From Anaerozeibacter quisquiliarum (GTDB lineage Bacteria > Bacillota > Clostridia > Christensenellales > Aristaeellaceae), in the NCBI GenBank assembly GCA_051162045.1, contig JBISDI010000014.1: a stretch of DNA of 64,000 nucleotides; one strand, given 5' to 3'. Of this stretch, positions 7,838 to 16,724 are shown in pieces (within the stretch, counting starts at the first letter, position 1; every line of letters starts with the position of its first letter). The translations under genes were made by a program, and so were the position numbers. Below the pieces are notes generated by a model. That model saw only the letters and a list, made by a program, of their open reading frames with translations, searched no databases and was not told the DNA's origin.

Positions 7838-8617
7838 TTATCCGCCATAGTTCAGTTCGTCCTGCCGGAGAAACGATCGGAAAGCGATGAGCAGCGCCCC
7901 AAGGCTGCCCGCGGCAAATCCGATCAGCGCCTGACGAAACCTCGCCGCATCGGATGGATCCGCCAGCGCGTTCATGAGAACGCCCGGAGAGAGGAGGCTC
8001 AGGGCATCGATTGTCCGGTCCGCCAGATGCACAAGCCCGCCAACGGCCTCCAGCAGCATCACATAGAACCGCGGCATGAGGAACAGGCCCGCCGCCATGC
8101 TCCAGATAAGCGCCGCTTTCGACGAGCGCGCCAGCACAGAGATCAGAAAGCCGAGCGAGGCATGCACCATGATGTAGCCCCAAAGCGGCAGCGCATACCG
8201 GAGGATGGCGCCCAGATGAGCAAGCGTTCCGGTCATACCGGCGACGATCACGGCGACGGGCAGAAGATAGAGAAACGTCATGAACAGCGCGGCGGCACAC
8301 GCGGCTAGAGTTTTGGAAATAAAGACTTCGCTTTTCGTCACGCCGGAGGTCAACAACATATCCAGCACGTTATGCTCCCGGTCCGCGCTCATCAGGTCAT
8401 AGAATACGGTAAGCGCCGCCCACGCGCCAAAGATCAGCTGCGGTATGAAAAGCGACATGAAGTCCAGCCGGTTCTCCGTGCTCAACTTGTGCCACCCGGC
8501 GGAAGCGAAAAAGAAGTAGACGCACATAGCCGCCATGATCGTCCAGATACTGATCGAGCGCACGTTCAGCGCCCGTTTCACCTCGCGCACTGTGAGCCTA
8601 TACAGCGTCTGCCGCAT
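7838..8617 (-). CDS. ABC-2 type transporter permease
   Basis: This 259-aa protein has six hydrophobic helices (SIWTIMAAMCVYFFFASAGW; LIFGAWAALTVFYDLM; ALFMTFLYLLPVAVIVAG; GYIMVHASLGFLISVLA; ALIWSMAAGLFLMPRFYVML; ALIGFAAGSLGALLIAF) and the conserved ABC-2 segment YDLMSADREHNVLDMLLTSGVTK is present across positions of the second helix and loop. ATG 8617 was chosen because GGAGGGG lies 6 nt upstream. The gene overlaps the end of its ATPase gene by 20 nt. NatB-like or gliding-motility-type exporters look like this; the substrate is unknown. Confidence 0.88.
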   Translation of the reverse strand: MRQTLYRLTVREVKRALNVRSISIWTIMAAMCVYFFFASAGWHKLSTENRLDFMSLFIPQLIFGAWAALTVFYDLMSADREHNVLDMLLTSGVTKSEVFISKTLAACAAALFMTFLYLLPVAVIVAGMTGTLAHLGAILRYALPLWGYIMVHASLGFLISVLARSSKAALIWSMAAGLFLMPRFYVMLLEAVGGLVHLADRTIDALSLLSPGVLMNALADPSDAARFRQALIGFAAGSLGALLIAFRSFLRQDELNYGG

Positions 8618-9479
8618 GTGGAACCCCTCCTTCCCAGCCCAGTACATCCTGAACGAGGTTCCGGATGCCGCCCGGGGATACTTCCAGCACATCCACTTCC
8701 CGCGCTACCAGCGCGCGGACAAGGTCCGGAACCTTTGAATCGTCCGATCGCATGTGCAAAACGGTGCCTGTTTCGTTGGCAGTTACCGGAAACATATCGC
8801 CAAGCTCGGACATCGCCAGCCGAGAAACCGGCGAGGTTTTGATCCAATAACTGCTCGCAAGCCGTTCATGACAGCGGAGCTTCCCACGGCTCAGGATTGC
8901 CACTTCCGTACAGGTGTCGTTCATGTCCTGCAGGATGTGGGAGGAAATGAGAACGCTCTTTCTACGGGACTTCAGATCGCGAATGATCTCGCCCATCTCC
9001 CTTGCAGCGCCGGGATCGAGCCCTGCGGTCGGCTCGTCGAGGACATACATCTCCGGATCGCCCATCATCGCCAGGATCATCTGCAGCTTCTTCTGCTGGC
9101 CCGGCGACAACATCCCGACCGGTTTGCTGCGTTCCAGCGCTAGTGTACCACAAAGCGCAAGGCTTTGTTCCGGCGAAGTCTTCCGAATACAAGAAAAAAA
9201 GCGAATCGTCAGTTCGACATTCAGACGTCCATCGAAGCGGCAGCATTGCGGCATGTAGCCCACATATGATTTCGCGGTGTAGCGCGTCACAGCGCCGGTT
9301 GTCGGCTTCATCAAGCCGAGCAGTACGCGCAACAGCGTCGTCTTCCCGGCGCCGTTTTCACCGATCAGGCCGCAAACCTCCCCTTCCTCCAAAACAAAAT
9401 CTACATCGTCGAGCGCCACAAACGCGCCAAAGCGCTTCTCAATATGGCGCGCGGCCAGAACTTCTCTCAATACGACCAT
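8598..9479 (-). CDS. ABC transporter ATP-binding protein (CcmA/NatA type)
   Basis: This 293-aa ATPase pairs with the downstream ABC-2 permease. Visible motifs: Walker A GENGAGKTTLL, Q-loop GYMPQCCRF, signature LSPGQQKKLQMIL (serine-proline variant of LSGGQ), Walker B MYVLDEPTAGLDP, switch histidine ISSHILQDM. A C-terminal extension of about 85 residues follows the core, as in CcmA-like drug or bacitracin exporters. The start is uncertain: ATG 9479 abuts the AAAGGAG motif, while TTG 9470 would have a normal 9-nt spacing. It is the first gene of the minus-strand cassette. Confidence 0.92.
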   Translation of the reverse strand: MVVLREVLAARHIEKRFGAFVALDDVDFVLEEGEVCGLIGENGAGKTTLLRVLLGLMKPTTGAVTRYTAKSYVGYMPQCCRFDGRLNVELTIRFFSCIRKTSPEQSLALCGTLALERSKPVGMLSPGQQKKLQMILAMMGDPEMYVLDEPTAGLDPGAAREMGEIIRDLKSRRKSVLISSHILQDMNDTCTEVAILSRGKLRCHERLASSYWIKTSPVSRLAMSELGDMFPVTANETGTVLHMRSDDSKVPDLVRALVAREVDVLEVSPGGIRNLVQDVLGWEGGVPHAADAV

Positions 9480-9756
9480 CTCCTTTCATCCCTTGGGAAA
9501 ATTCATAGAGGTAGTCGGACAAGCGCGTGAAATCCCTTCGCGCACAAGAGGCGTTACAAAATTTCTCTGCAATGGATGCCCAGTGCTTTCTTCGGGCGAC
9601 GCCACCCCCCCTTCGCCATTTCGAAGCAGGGGTTCGAGCGCCGGGGCGACGCGTTTTTATGGATCACCGCCAACCAACTGGGGGCGCAACATGACCTCGT
9701 ATCAGCGCGGCTCGCTCGTGTTGAAGTTCGAACCACGGCTCGCGCGGGAAGGGGAC
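9480..9756. other. intergenic region between divergent units
   Basis: I see no convincing gene here. On the minus strand a TGTAAC string (9558-9553), similar to the -35 of some ECF promoters, lies upstream of the ABC cassette, but I cannot see a matching -10. Short open frames in this stretch lack ribosome binding sites. Confidence 0.5.
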
Positions 9757-9785
9757 TTGCGCGAAGCGGCAAAACATTGTAAAAT
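9757..9785 (+). promoter_or_regulatory. candidate promoter for the sugar kinase gene
   Basis: TTGCGC (9757-9762) and TAAAAT (9780-9785) with a 17-bp spacer, followed by a GGAGGAAG ribosome binding site before the ATG at 9821. Confidence 0.6.
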
Positions 9786-9820
9786 CATATCGAATGAATG
9801 GATTCGGAGGAAGATAGACC

Positions 9821-10831
9821 ATGGGCAAGGGCATTGCGGTAGCGGGCAATATGGTACTGGACATCATCAAGATCATCAGCCGCTTTCCGGAACGGCATGG
9901 GCTGGTGCGCATCGAGCAAAAATCCTTCGCGCTCGGCGGCGCGGTCAACAACACCGGGCGCGACCTGGCGGCGCTCGACCCCGACATGCCGGTTAAGCTG
10001 ATCGGCATGATCGGTGAGGACGGCGAGGGCGACGAGGTGCTCCGCCAACTCGCCGCTTACCGAAACATCGATACCTCCATGGTGCTGCGCCAGGGCCAGA
10101 CCTCGTTCACCGACGTGCTCACCGAGCAGGACTCACGCGTGCGCTCGTTTCTCTTCTACGCCGGCGCGAATGGTACGTTCGACCGCCAGCACGTCGACGT
10201 CGAGCGCCTCGACTGCGATCTGTTCCACGTCGGCTACATCCTGCTGCTCGACGCGCTCGACGCGCCCGATCCCGAATACGGCACGCGCATGGCGCGCCTC
10301 CTGCACGACGTGCAGGCGCGCGGCATCTTGACCTCGGTCGATGTGGTCAGCGAGGTCGGCGACCGCTACGCCACGCTCGTGCCGCCCGCGCTCAAGTACG
10401 CCGATTACTTCATCGTCAACGAGATTGAGTCGGGCCGCACGGTCGGCATCGAGTTGCGCGATGAAAACGACCATTTGCTCATAGACCGCGTCCCTGAGGT
10501 GCTGGGCCGCCTCAAGGCCATGGGCGTCAAGCGCTGGGCGGTCATCCACGCGCCCGAGGGCGGCTTCGGCCTGGACGAACGCGGCGACTACGTCGCATTG
10601 CCCAGCCTCCGCCTGCCCGACGGCTTCATCGTGGGCACCGTGGGCGCGGGCGACGCCTTCTGCGCGGGCGTGCTGCACGCGGCCTACAAGGGCGACAATC
10701 TGCGCCAGGCGATCGCGGACGGCATCGCCGCGGCCGCCTGCTCCCTGCAAGCCGCGGGCGCGTCCGAGGCCATGCGGGCGGTCGACGAGGTGCGCGCGTT
10801 GTACGCACGCATGCCCAAGCAGGTGTTCTAG
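9821..10831 (+). CDS. PfkB-family carbohydrate kinase
   Basis: This 336-aa cytosolic protein belongs to the ribokinase/PfkB family, which phosphorylates sugars or nucleosides with ATP. The N-terminal substrate side shows GNMVLDIIKIISRFPERHGL and GGAVNNTGRDLAAL (the GG box); the C-terminal signature GTVGAGDAFCAGVLHAAYKG carries the GAGD anion hole and catalytic aspartate. Length is slightly above ribokinase (about 305 aa). The gene is 2 nt upstream of addA, so the two probably share a transcript although no functional link is known. The substrate cannot be told from the sequence. Confidence 0.92.
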   Translation: MGKGIAVAGNMVLDIIKIISRFPERHGLVRIEQKSFALGGAVNNTGRDLAALDPDMPVKLIGMIGEDGEGDEVLRQLAAYRNIDTSMVLRQGQTSFTDVLTEQDSRVRSFLFYAGANGTFDRQHVDVERLDCDLFHVGYILLLDALDAPDPEYGTRMARLLHDVQARGILTSVDVVSEVGDRYATLVPPALKYADYFIVNEIESGRTVGIELRDENDHLLIDRVPEVLGRLKAMGVKRWAVIHAPEGGFGLDERGDYVALPSLRLPDGFIVGTVGAGDAFCAGVLHAAYKGDNLRQAIADGIAAAACSLQAAGASEAMRAVDEVRALYARMPKQVF

Positions 10832-10833
10832 CG

Positions 10834-13800
10834 ATGCCCTGGACGCCGGACCAGCAAAGGGCGATCAAGGCGCGCGGCGAGAACCTGCTGCTGTCCGCCG
10901 CCGCCGGATCGGGCAAGACCAGCGTGTTGGTCGAGCGCGTGCTGGCGCTGATCGAAGAGGGCGCGAACGTCGATCAGATGCTGATTATCACCTTTTCGCG
11001 CGCCGCCGCCGCCGAAATGAAGGCGCGGCTGACAGGCGCGCTACACGAGCGCGCGGCGTCGAGCGCGTGCTGCCGCCGTCAGCTCGAGCGGGTGGAGCGC
11101 GCCAGCGTGTCCACGATCCACGCATTTTGCATCGACGTGCTGCGCGCCCACTTCGAGGCGGCGCTCGTCGATCCCAGCTTTCGCGTGCTCGACGACGCCG
11201 AGGCCCGCCAGCTCGAGGCGCGCGCCTTGTCTGAAACGCTCGAGCGCGCCTGCGAGGAACGGCCCGAGTTGGTGGCCGCGCTCGATTTCGGGCGCGACAT
11301 CAAGCAGCTGGGCGCGATGATCGCACATCTCTATCACTTCGCCCAGGAGCGCCCCGACCCGGAGCGGTGGCTTGACGACGCCTGCCGCGCCTGGCCTGCG
11401 GGCGACGCGCGGCTGTGGGCCGATGAACTGCTGGGGGGCGCGCGCGTCGCGCTCGACGAGGCCGAGGGGCTGATCGGGTACGCGCTTGAGCTTTCCGCGT
11501 CGCCGCTCGGGCCGCGCGTCTACGCGCCGGCGCTCGAGGACGACCTCCGCGCGATCGCCGCGCTGCCCGGCCTTGACTACGAGGCGCTGCGCCGGGCGCT
11601 TATGGAATACGAACAAACCCGGATCGCGCCGCTGCGCGTCAAGGAGGATGACCCCGACGCCGAGGCGCGCCGCGCGCTGGGCGAGCAGGTCAAGGCGCTG
11701 CGCAAGGACGCCAAGGCCTCGATTGAACGCGCCCAGGCGCTGCTGCCCGAGCTCGAATCCGCGCTCGAGGACATGCGGCTCAGCCTCGACGCGCTCGAGG
11801 CGCTGCGCGCGCTGACGCTGGACTTCGGCGAGCGGCTTCAAACGCTCGAGGCCGACCGCTCCGCGCTGTCGTTCAGCGATCTGGAGCACGCCGCGCTGCG
11901 CGCGCTGGGCGATCCGGGCGTGGGCGAGGCCATCCGCGCGCGCTTCTCCCACGTATTCGTCGACGAGTACCAGGACGTGAGCGACCTGCAGGAGGCGCTG
12001 ATCGTCAAGGTCGCGCGCGAGGGCAACCTGTTCATGGTGGGCGACGTCAAGCAGTCGATCTACCGCTTCCGTCAGGCCGAGCCCACGCTGTTCATCGAGA
12101 AATATCACCGCTACGGAAAGGGCGCGGGCGGGCGGCTGATCGCGCTTTCGCACAACTTCCGCTCGCGGCCGGGCATCCTCGCGCTGGTCAACCGGGTATT
12201 CGAGCGCGCCATGTCGGGCCCGGACGCCGAGACGCCCTACGACGACGCGGCGCGGCTGCGCCCCGGCGCGGCGTTCGCGGACGCGGAGCCGCCGATCGAG
12301 CTGCACCTGATCGCGCCGGACTCGAAGGAAGACAGCGAGCGGGCCGAACTTTCCAAGGCCGAGCGCGAGGGGGCGCTGGTCGCGGCGCGCATCCGCGCGC
12401 TGCTCCTGGAGACACTGCCCGCCGGGGACGCTCGCCGCCCGGTCCGCCCGCGCGACATCGCGGTGATCGCGCGTACCCGCTCGGCGCTCGCCGCCTGCGA
12501 GCGCATGCTGCGCGAGGCCGGCATCCCGGCCTACGCCGACGTGGACGGCGGCTATTTCGACGCGCTCGAGGTGCGCATCATGCTCTCGCTGCTCGAGCTC
12601 ATCGAAAACCGCCGGCGCGACTACCCCTTGCTCGCGGTACTGCGCTCGCCGATCGGGGGCCTCACCAGCACCGAGCTTGCCCAGGTGCGCGCGGCCCGGC
12701 CCGAGGGTTCGTTCCGCGACGCGATGATCGAGTATCTGCCGCGCGGCGACGAGACGGCGGCCAAGCTGCGCGCGCTCGAAGAAGACCTCGACCGCTGGCG
12801 CGCGCTCAGCCGTGCGCTGCCGCTCGGCGAGTTCGTGGACCTGCTGCTGCGCGAGACCGGGTTCTACGCCTACGCCGGGGCCATGCCGGGCGGGGCTGCG
12901 CGCCAGGGCAACCTCGACCTGCTGTGCGCCTATGCCAGCGACTTCGAGGCGGCGCAGGGCGGCGGACTGACCGGCTTTCTGTCCTATGTGGCCGAGGTGG
13001 CGGCCACCGGCGGCGACCTGTCCGCCGCGCACGCGCTGGGCGCGGGCGACGACGTGGTGCGGCTGATGACCGCGCACAAGTCGAAGGGACTCGAGTTCCC
13101 GATCGTGCTGGCAATCCAGTTGGGCCGATCGCTCAGCGCCCGGCAGAACGCGGGCGAGCTGAAGACCCACCGGCAGCTGGGCGCGGGGCTGTACCATCAC
13201 GACCCGACACTCGCCACCCGGCGCGAGACCATCGCGCGGCGGGCGATTCGCCTGGCGGGCGAGCGCGAATCGCTCGAGGAGGAAAAGCGCATTCTGTACG
13301 TGCTGCTCACCCGCGCGCAGCACCGGCTGATCCTGGTGGGCAGCCAGGACGCGTTAGGCGCCGCGCGGCGCAGGTGGGAGGCTGCCCGGCGCGCGCCGAT
13401 TGCGCCGCAGAGCTTCCTCGACATGATCGTGCCCGCATTGCCGGAGATGGGCGAAGCGCCCGAGATTCAGGTGACTTGGCATGAGGGCGTGCGCCCCGAG
13501 GGTCCCGCCCGGGCGCATGAGGCGGAATCGCCGCCGACGCCCGCCGAGGTGCGCTCGGCGATCGACGCGCTTTCGTGGCGCTACCCGCACGAGGGCGAGG
13601 CGTTCCTGCCGGTCAAACTGACGGTGTCGGGGCTTTCGCGTTCGCTCGAGGGCGCGCACGAAGCGCCGCCGATGGTTAGGCGTCCGCGCTTTTTGAGCGG
13701 CGAGCACGCCACGGCGCTTGAGCGCGGCACGCTGATCCACGCGGCGATGAGCGCGCTCGACCTGCGCGCGCTGGCGGCACGGCAGGGCGCTTTGTTACGC

Positions 13801-14220
13801 GCCGAATTGACCGGGCAATTGAAGGCGCTTGAAAAGCGCGGCGTGCTGCGGGAGGCGGTTGACCCCGAACCGATTGCCCGGTTCTTCGGGCGGGAACTTG
13901 GCCGGCGGCTGCTCGCGGCCGAGACCGTGCGCCGCGAATGGCCGTTCAACCTGCGGATGGCGGCGCGCGAGGCGCTGCTCGTCGATTCCGACGCCGAGCT
14001 GATGGTGCAGGGCGTGGTGGACTGCTGTTTCCTCGAGGACGGCGCGTGGGTGCTGCTCGACTACAAGACCGACCGGCTGGACGATGAAGACGCGATGAGT
14101 AAGCGCTACGGCGCGCAGCTTACGCTCTACCGCCGTGCGCTCGAACGCATCACCGGTATCCCGGTTAAGGAAGTGCTGCTGTGCCTGCTGGGCGCGGGCA
14201 GGGAGCTTCCCGTAGGTTAG
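10834..14220 (+). CDS. addA: ATP-dependent helicase/nuclease subunit A (AddA)
   Basis: AddA is the UvrD-like 3'-5' helicase and nuclease subunit of AddAB, which resects double-strand breaks for recombination. At 1128 aa it is a little shorter than the roughly 1200-aa family norm. Motifs in order: Walker A AAAGSGKTSVLVERVL (residues 22-37), motif Ia STIHAFCIDVLR, Walker B VFVDEYQDVSDLQE, motif IV HNFRSRPGIL, motif V TAHKSKGLEFPIV, motif VI YVLLTRAQHRLIL, and a C-terminal PD-(D/E)xK nuclease (MVQGVVDCCF; VLLDYKTDRLDDED). No addB lies next to it, whereas the two usually form an operon. It starts 2 nt after the kinase gene. Confidence 0.95.
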   Translation: MPWTPDQQRAIKARGENLLLSAAAGSGKTSVLVERVLALIEEGANVDQMLIITFSRAAAAEMKARLTGALHERAASSACCRRQLERVERASVSTIHAFCIDVLRAHFEAALVDPSFRVLDDAEARQLEARALSETLERACEERPELVAALDFGRDIKQLGAMIAHLYHFAQERPDPERWLDDACRAWPAGDARLWADELLGGARVALDEAEGLIGYALELSASPLGPRVYAPALEDDLRAIAALPGLDYEALRRALMEYEQTRIAPLRVKEDDPDAEARRALGEQVKALRKDAKASIERAQALLPELESALEDMRLSLDALEALRALTLDFGERLQTLEADRSALSFSDLEHAALRALGDPGVGEAIRARFSHVFVDEYQDVSDLQEALIVKVAREGNLFMVGDVKQSIYRFRQAEPTLFIEKYHRYGKGAGGRLIALSHNFRSRPGILALVNRVFERAMSGPDAETPYDDAARLRPGAAFADAEPPIELHLIAPDSKEDSERAELSKAEREGALVAARIRALLLETLPAGDARRPVRPRDIAVIARTRSALAACERMLREAGIPAYADVDGGYFDALEVRIMLSLLELIENRRRDYPLLAVLRSPIGGLTSTELAQVRAARPEGSFRDAMIEYLPRGDETAAKLRALEEDLDRWRALSRALPLGEFVDLLLRETGFYAYAGAMPGGAARQGNLDLLCAYASDFEAAQGGGLTGFLSYVAEVAATGGDLSAAHALGAGDDVVRLMTAHKSKGLEFPIVLAIQLGRSLSARQNAGELKTHRQLGAGLYHHDPTLATRRETIARRAIRLAGERESLEEEKRILYVLLTRAQHRLILVGSQDALGAARRRWEAARRAPIAPQSFLDMIVPALPEMGEAPEIQVTWHEGVRPEGPARAHEAESPPTPAEVRSAIDALSWRYPHEGEAFLPVKLTVSGLSRSLEGAHEAPPMVRRPRFLSGEHATALERGTLIHAAMSALDLRALAARQGALLRAELTGQLKALEKRGVLREAVDPEPIARFFGRELGRRLLAAETVRREWPFNLRMAAREALLVDSDAELMVQGVVDCCFLEDGAWVLLDYKTDRLDDEDAMSKRYGAQLTLYRRALERITGIPVKEVLLCLLGAGRELPVG

Positions 14221-14372
14221 GAGGCCCTTAGCGGCTCATGGTTCGTTTGCCCCGCTTTCGCGGCGGTTTGCCGGAAAACTGAACGCCGCGCGCCCGATGC
14301 CGACGGCCTGCGCCGCCGGGCGGGCGCCAACGTAGCCCCGCTCCCCCGATCCGTAAAACCGCCGTTCGCCTG

Positions 14373-14401
14373 TTGCCTTCGCCGCGTTTTTTTGCTATAA
14401 T
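14373..14401 (+). promoter_or_regulatory. strong promoter for the plsX operon
   Basis: TTGCCT (14373-14378) and a perfect TATAAT (14396-14401) with a 17-bp spacer. The leader to the plsX ATG is about 40 nt and contains AAAGGAGG. No clear FapR operator was recognised. Confidence 0.85.
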
Positions 14402-14447
14402 CAATTGATCGGCAGTCGGGCCGGTTTTTTAAAGGAGGCTGAAGCGG

Positions 14448-15467
14448 ATGGCCGAATACGTGGTCGCGGTGGACGCGATGGGGGGCGATCACGCGCCGGA
14501 AGCGCCGGTTCAGGGCGCGATCCTCGCGCTCAAGCGCTTTCCCGATTTGCGCGTACAGCTCTACGGCCCCGCATCGCGGATCGAGGAGTTGCTGGCGACG
14601 GCAAGCGATGTGGCCGAGCGGATCGAGGTCGTGGACGCGCCGGAGGTCATCGGCATGCACGATTCGCCGACCGACGCGGTCCGCCGCAAGGTGAATTCTT
14701 CGATGGTCAAGGCCATGCTGGCCGTCAAGGAGGGCCGCGCCGACGCCGTGGTTTCGGCCGGCTCGACCGGCGCGCTGCTGGCGGGGGGCATCCTGCGCGT
14801 CGGGCGCATCCCGGGCATCGAGCGCCCCGCGCTGGCCGTGGTCATACCCGGCAGAAAGAAGCCGTTCCTGCTGCTGGACTGCGGCGCGAACGTCGACTGC
14901 CTGCCGCGCGTGCTGGCGCTGTTCGGGCTGATGGGCTCGATCTACATGAATCGCGTGATGGGCGTCGAATCGCCCGACGTGCGGCTGGTCAACATCGGCA
15001 CGGAGACCGAGAAGGGCAACCGGCTGTCGAAAGACGCCCATCAGCTGATGTCCGCGCAGCAGGTCTACCGCTTCGGCGGCAACGTCGAGGCGCGCGACGT
15101 GCCGCTCGGCGCATGCGACGTGGTGGTGGCCGACGGCTTCGACGGCAACTTGCTGCTCAAGTATACCGAGGGCTTGTCGTCGGCGCTGATGGGCATGCTC
15201 AAGGATGAGATGATGTCGAGCGCGCGCGCCAAGCTGGGCGCGCTGCTGCTGGGGCCCACGCTCCGCGCCTTCAAGGATAAGATGAGTTACGAGGAATACG
15301 GCGGCGCGCCGCTGCTTGGCCTGCAAGGCGCGGTGATTAAGGCGCACGGCAGTTCAAGCGCCACCGCCATGATGAACGCCTTACGCCAGGCGCGCACGAT
15401 CATCATGGGGGATGTGGTAAACCTGATCGCCGAGGGCGTCGCAGGGATGACCCAGGATAACCTGTGA
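14448..15467 (+). CDS. plsX: phosphate acyltransferase PlsX
   Basis: PlsX makes acyl phosphate from acyl-ACP for phosphatidic acid synthesis and works as a peripheral membrane enzyme. The 339-aa length is normal. Family motifs are visible: VAVDAMGGDHAP at the N-terminus, VVSAGSTGALLAGG, LLDCGANVDC, VRLVNIGTETEKGN, and VVVADGFDGNLLLKYTEG. AAAGGAGG precedes the ATG. It is the first gene of plsX-acpP-rnc-smc, a classical Bacillota order that couples phospholipid synthesis to acyl carrier supply. Confidence 0.97.
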   Translation: MAEYVVAVDAMGGDHAPEAPVQGAILALKRFPDLRVQLYGPASRIEELLATASDVAERIEVVDAPEVIGMHDSPTDAVRRKVNSSMVKAMLAVKEGRADAVVSAGSTGALLAGGILRVGRIPGIERPALAVVIPGRKKPFLLLDCGANVDCLPRVLALFGLMGSIYMNRVMGVESPDVRLVNIGTETEKGNRLSKDAHQLMSAQQVYRFGGNVEARDVPLGACDVVVADGFDGNLLLKYTEGLSSALMGMLKDEMMSSARAKLGALLLGPTLRAFKDKMSYEEYGGAPLLGLQGAVIKAHGSSSATAMMNALRQARTIIMGDVVNLIAEGVAGMTQDNL

Positions 15468-15480
15468 GGAGGAAGTACCC

Positions 15481-15714
15481 GTGTACGAAAAAGTCGTCAA
15501 TCTGATCACCAACCAATTGCCGGTCAAGGCCGACAAGATAAAGCGCGAATCGCGCCTGCTCGAGGATCTGGGCGCGGACTCCGCCAACATCATGATCCTG
15601 ATTATGGACCTCGAGAGCGAGTTTGACATCGTGGTCGAGGACGACGCGCTGACGACGATCCGGACGGTGGGCGACGTCGTGGACTACCTCGAGAAGCACG
15701 CCGCCAATCGATGA
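15481..15714 (+). CDS. acpP: acyl carrier protein
   Basis: This 77-aa acidic protein carries acyl chains on a phosphopantetheine arm. The modified serine is in LGADSANIMILIMDLESEF. The usual DSL motif reads DSA here, with isoleucine and methionine following in place of the common L-D-x-V-E-L, so the helix II surface differs from typical AcpP. The start is GTG at 15481, preceded by AGGAGGAAG. The stop overlaps the rnc start by 4 nt. It follows plsX by 13 nt, as expected for the housekeeping ACP. Confidence 0.93.
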   Translation: MYEKVVNLITNQLPVKADKIKRESRLLEDLGADSANIMILIMDLESEFDIVVEDDALTTIRTVGDVVDYLEKHAANR

Positions 15715-16445
15715 AGCGCGAGCGGTCCCGCTATGCGGCGCTCGAGGCCGAACTCGGCTACACCTTCCGGGACCGGGCGCTACTGGAAACCGCGCTGACG
15801 CACCCGTCCTACGGCGGCGATCACAACGTCACGAGCTACCAGAGGCTGGAGTTCTTGGGCGACGCGGTGCTCGAACTGTCGGCCAGCCGTATCTTGTACG
15901 AGCGCTACCCCGCGCTCGGCGAGGGGCATCTGACGCGGCTGAGGTCGGCGCTGGTGCGTGAGGAGACGCTCGGCGAGGTGGCGCGCGCGTGGGCGGTCGG
16001 GCCGTTGATCAGATTGTCGGCGGGCGAGGAAAAATCGGGCGGCGCGGACAAGCCGTCCATTTTGTCGGACGTGTGCGAGGCGGTGCTGGCCGCGGTCTAC
16101 CTGGACGGCGGCATGGACGCGGCCTTCGCGCTGGTGGGCAGGATGCTGGAGGCGCACCTGCCCGACGAGGGCAACCCCGACGCGCTGGACGCCAAGTCGC
16201 GGCTGCAGGAGGTGCTGCAGCACCGGGGCGACCCCTCGCCCGAGTATGAATTGATCGAGCAGGGCGGCCCCGCGCACCAGCCGGTGTTCCGCGTGCGCGC
16301 GCTGCTTAAGGGCGAGGTGATCGGCGAGGGCAGCGGCCAGAGCAAGCGCGCCGCGCAACAGCAGGCGGCTATTGACGCGCTGCGCTCCCTCGCATCGGGC
16401 TGCGGCCGTATGCGGGGGAATGGGGAACCGGGGCCGGATTGCTGA
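15711..16445 (+). CDS. rnc: ribonuclease III
   Basis: RNase III cleaves double-stranded RNA during rRNA and mRNA processing. The 244-aa protein has the catalytic domain with the signature YQRLEFLGDAVLELSASRIL, the second acidic site (SDVCEAVLAAVYLDGG), and a C-terminal double-stranded RNA binding domain (DAKSRLQEVLQHRGDPSPEYEL to GQSKRAAQQQAAIDAL). It overlaps acpP by an ATGA junction. After the gene, 279 nt of repeat-rich sequence separates it from smc. Confidence 0.97.
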   Translation: MKRERSRYAALEAELGYTFRDRALLETALTHPSYGGDHNVTSYQRLEFLGDAVLELSASRILYERYPALGEGHLTRLRSALVREETLGEVARAWAVGPLIRLSAGEEKSGGADKPSILSDVCEAVLAAVYLDGGMDAAFALVGRMLEAHLPDEGNPDALDAKSRLQEVLQHRGDPSPEYELIEQGGPAHQPVFRVRALLKGEVIGEGSGQSKRAAQQQAAIDALRSLASGCGRMRGNGEPGPDC

Positions 16446-16520
16446 AAATCCCGCGGGAGGGCGCCAGAGCAATGAGTACGCGATGCCGGAGGGTATCACG
16501 CGAGCAGCCACGCCAAGGGC

Positions 16521-16552
16521 GTGGGGCGACCATTGCGAATTGAGTCGGGCGC
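16521..16552 (+). repeat. dispersed intergenic repeat, family B copy 2
   Basis: GGGGCGACCATTGCGAATTG followed by AGTCGGGCGC; the 22-nt core is identical to the copy near 22238. The 16446-16724 interval also holds small GC-rich inverted repeats (GGAGGGCC/GCCCTCC near 16650-16670) and no gene that I can support. Confidence 0.7.
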
Positions 16553-16724
16553 AATTTGGCTATCAGGATTGATTTTTCGTCGGGCGGGCAAGCGCGCCCC
16601 CGGGAAAAATTCACAGGCACCGGCAGAGCCGGTACCTATGATTGGACATGGAGGGCCTCTGCCCTCCAAGCCTCCCGGGGCTTGCGTATGAGACTCCCTC
16701 GGGGACAGGAACGAGGTTCCATCG

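Noticed and set aside
9553..9558. ECF-type -35 (TGTAAC, minus strand) for the sigma cassette
   Set aside because: No plausible -10 at 16-17 bp was found, so I could not call a promoter.
9600..9660. tRNA-like segment with GGGGTTCGAGCGCC
   Set aside because: The T-loop-like string has no matching T-stem, acceptor stem or anticodon arm.
11041..13323. Antisense open frame of 760 codons opposite addA
   Set aside because: Composition artefact of high GC; addA on the other strand has all helicase motifs.
14346..14361. CCCGATCCGTAAAAC shared with 20329-20343
   Set aside because: A 15-nt match in two gaps; too short and too few copies to call a repeat family.
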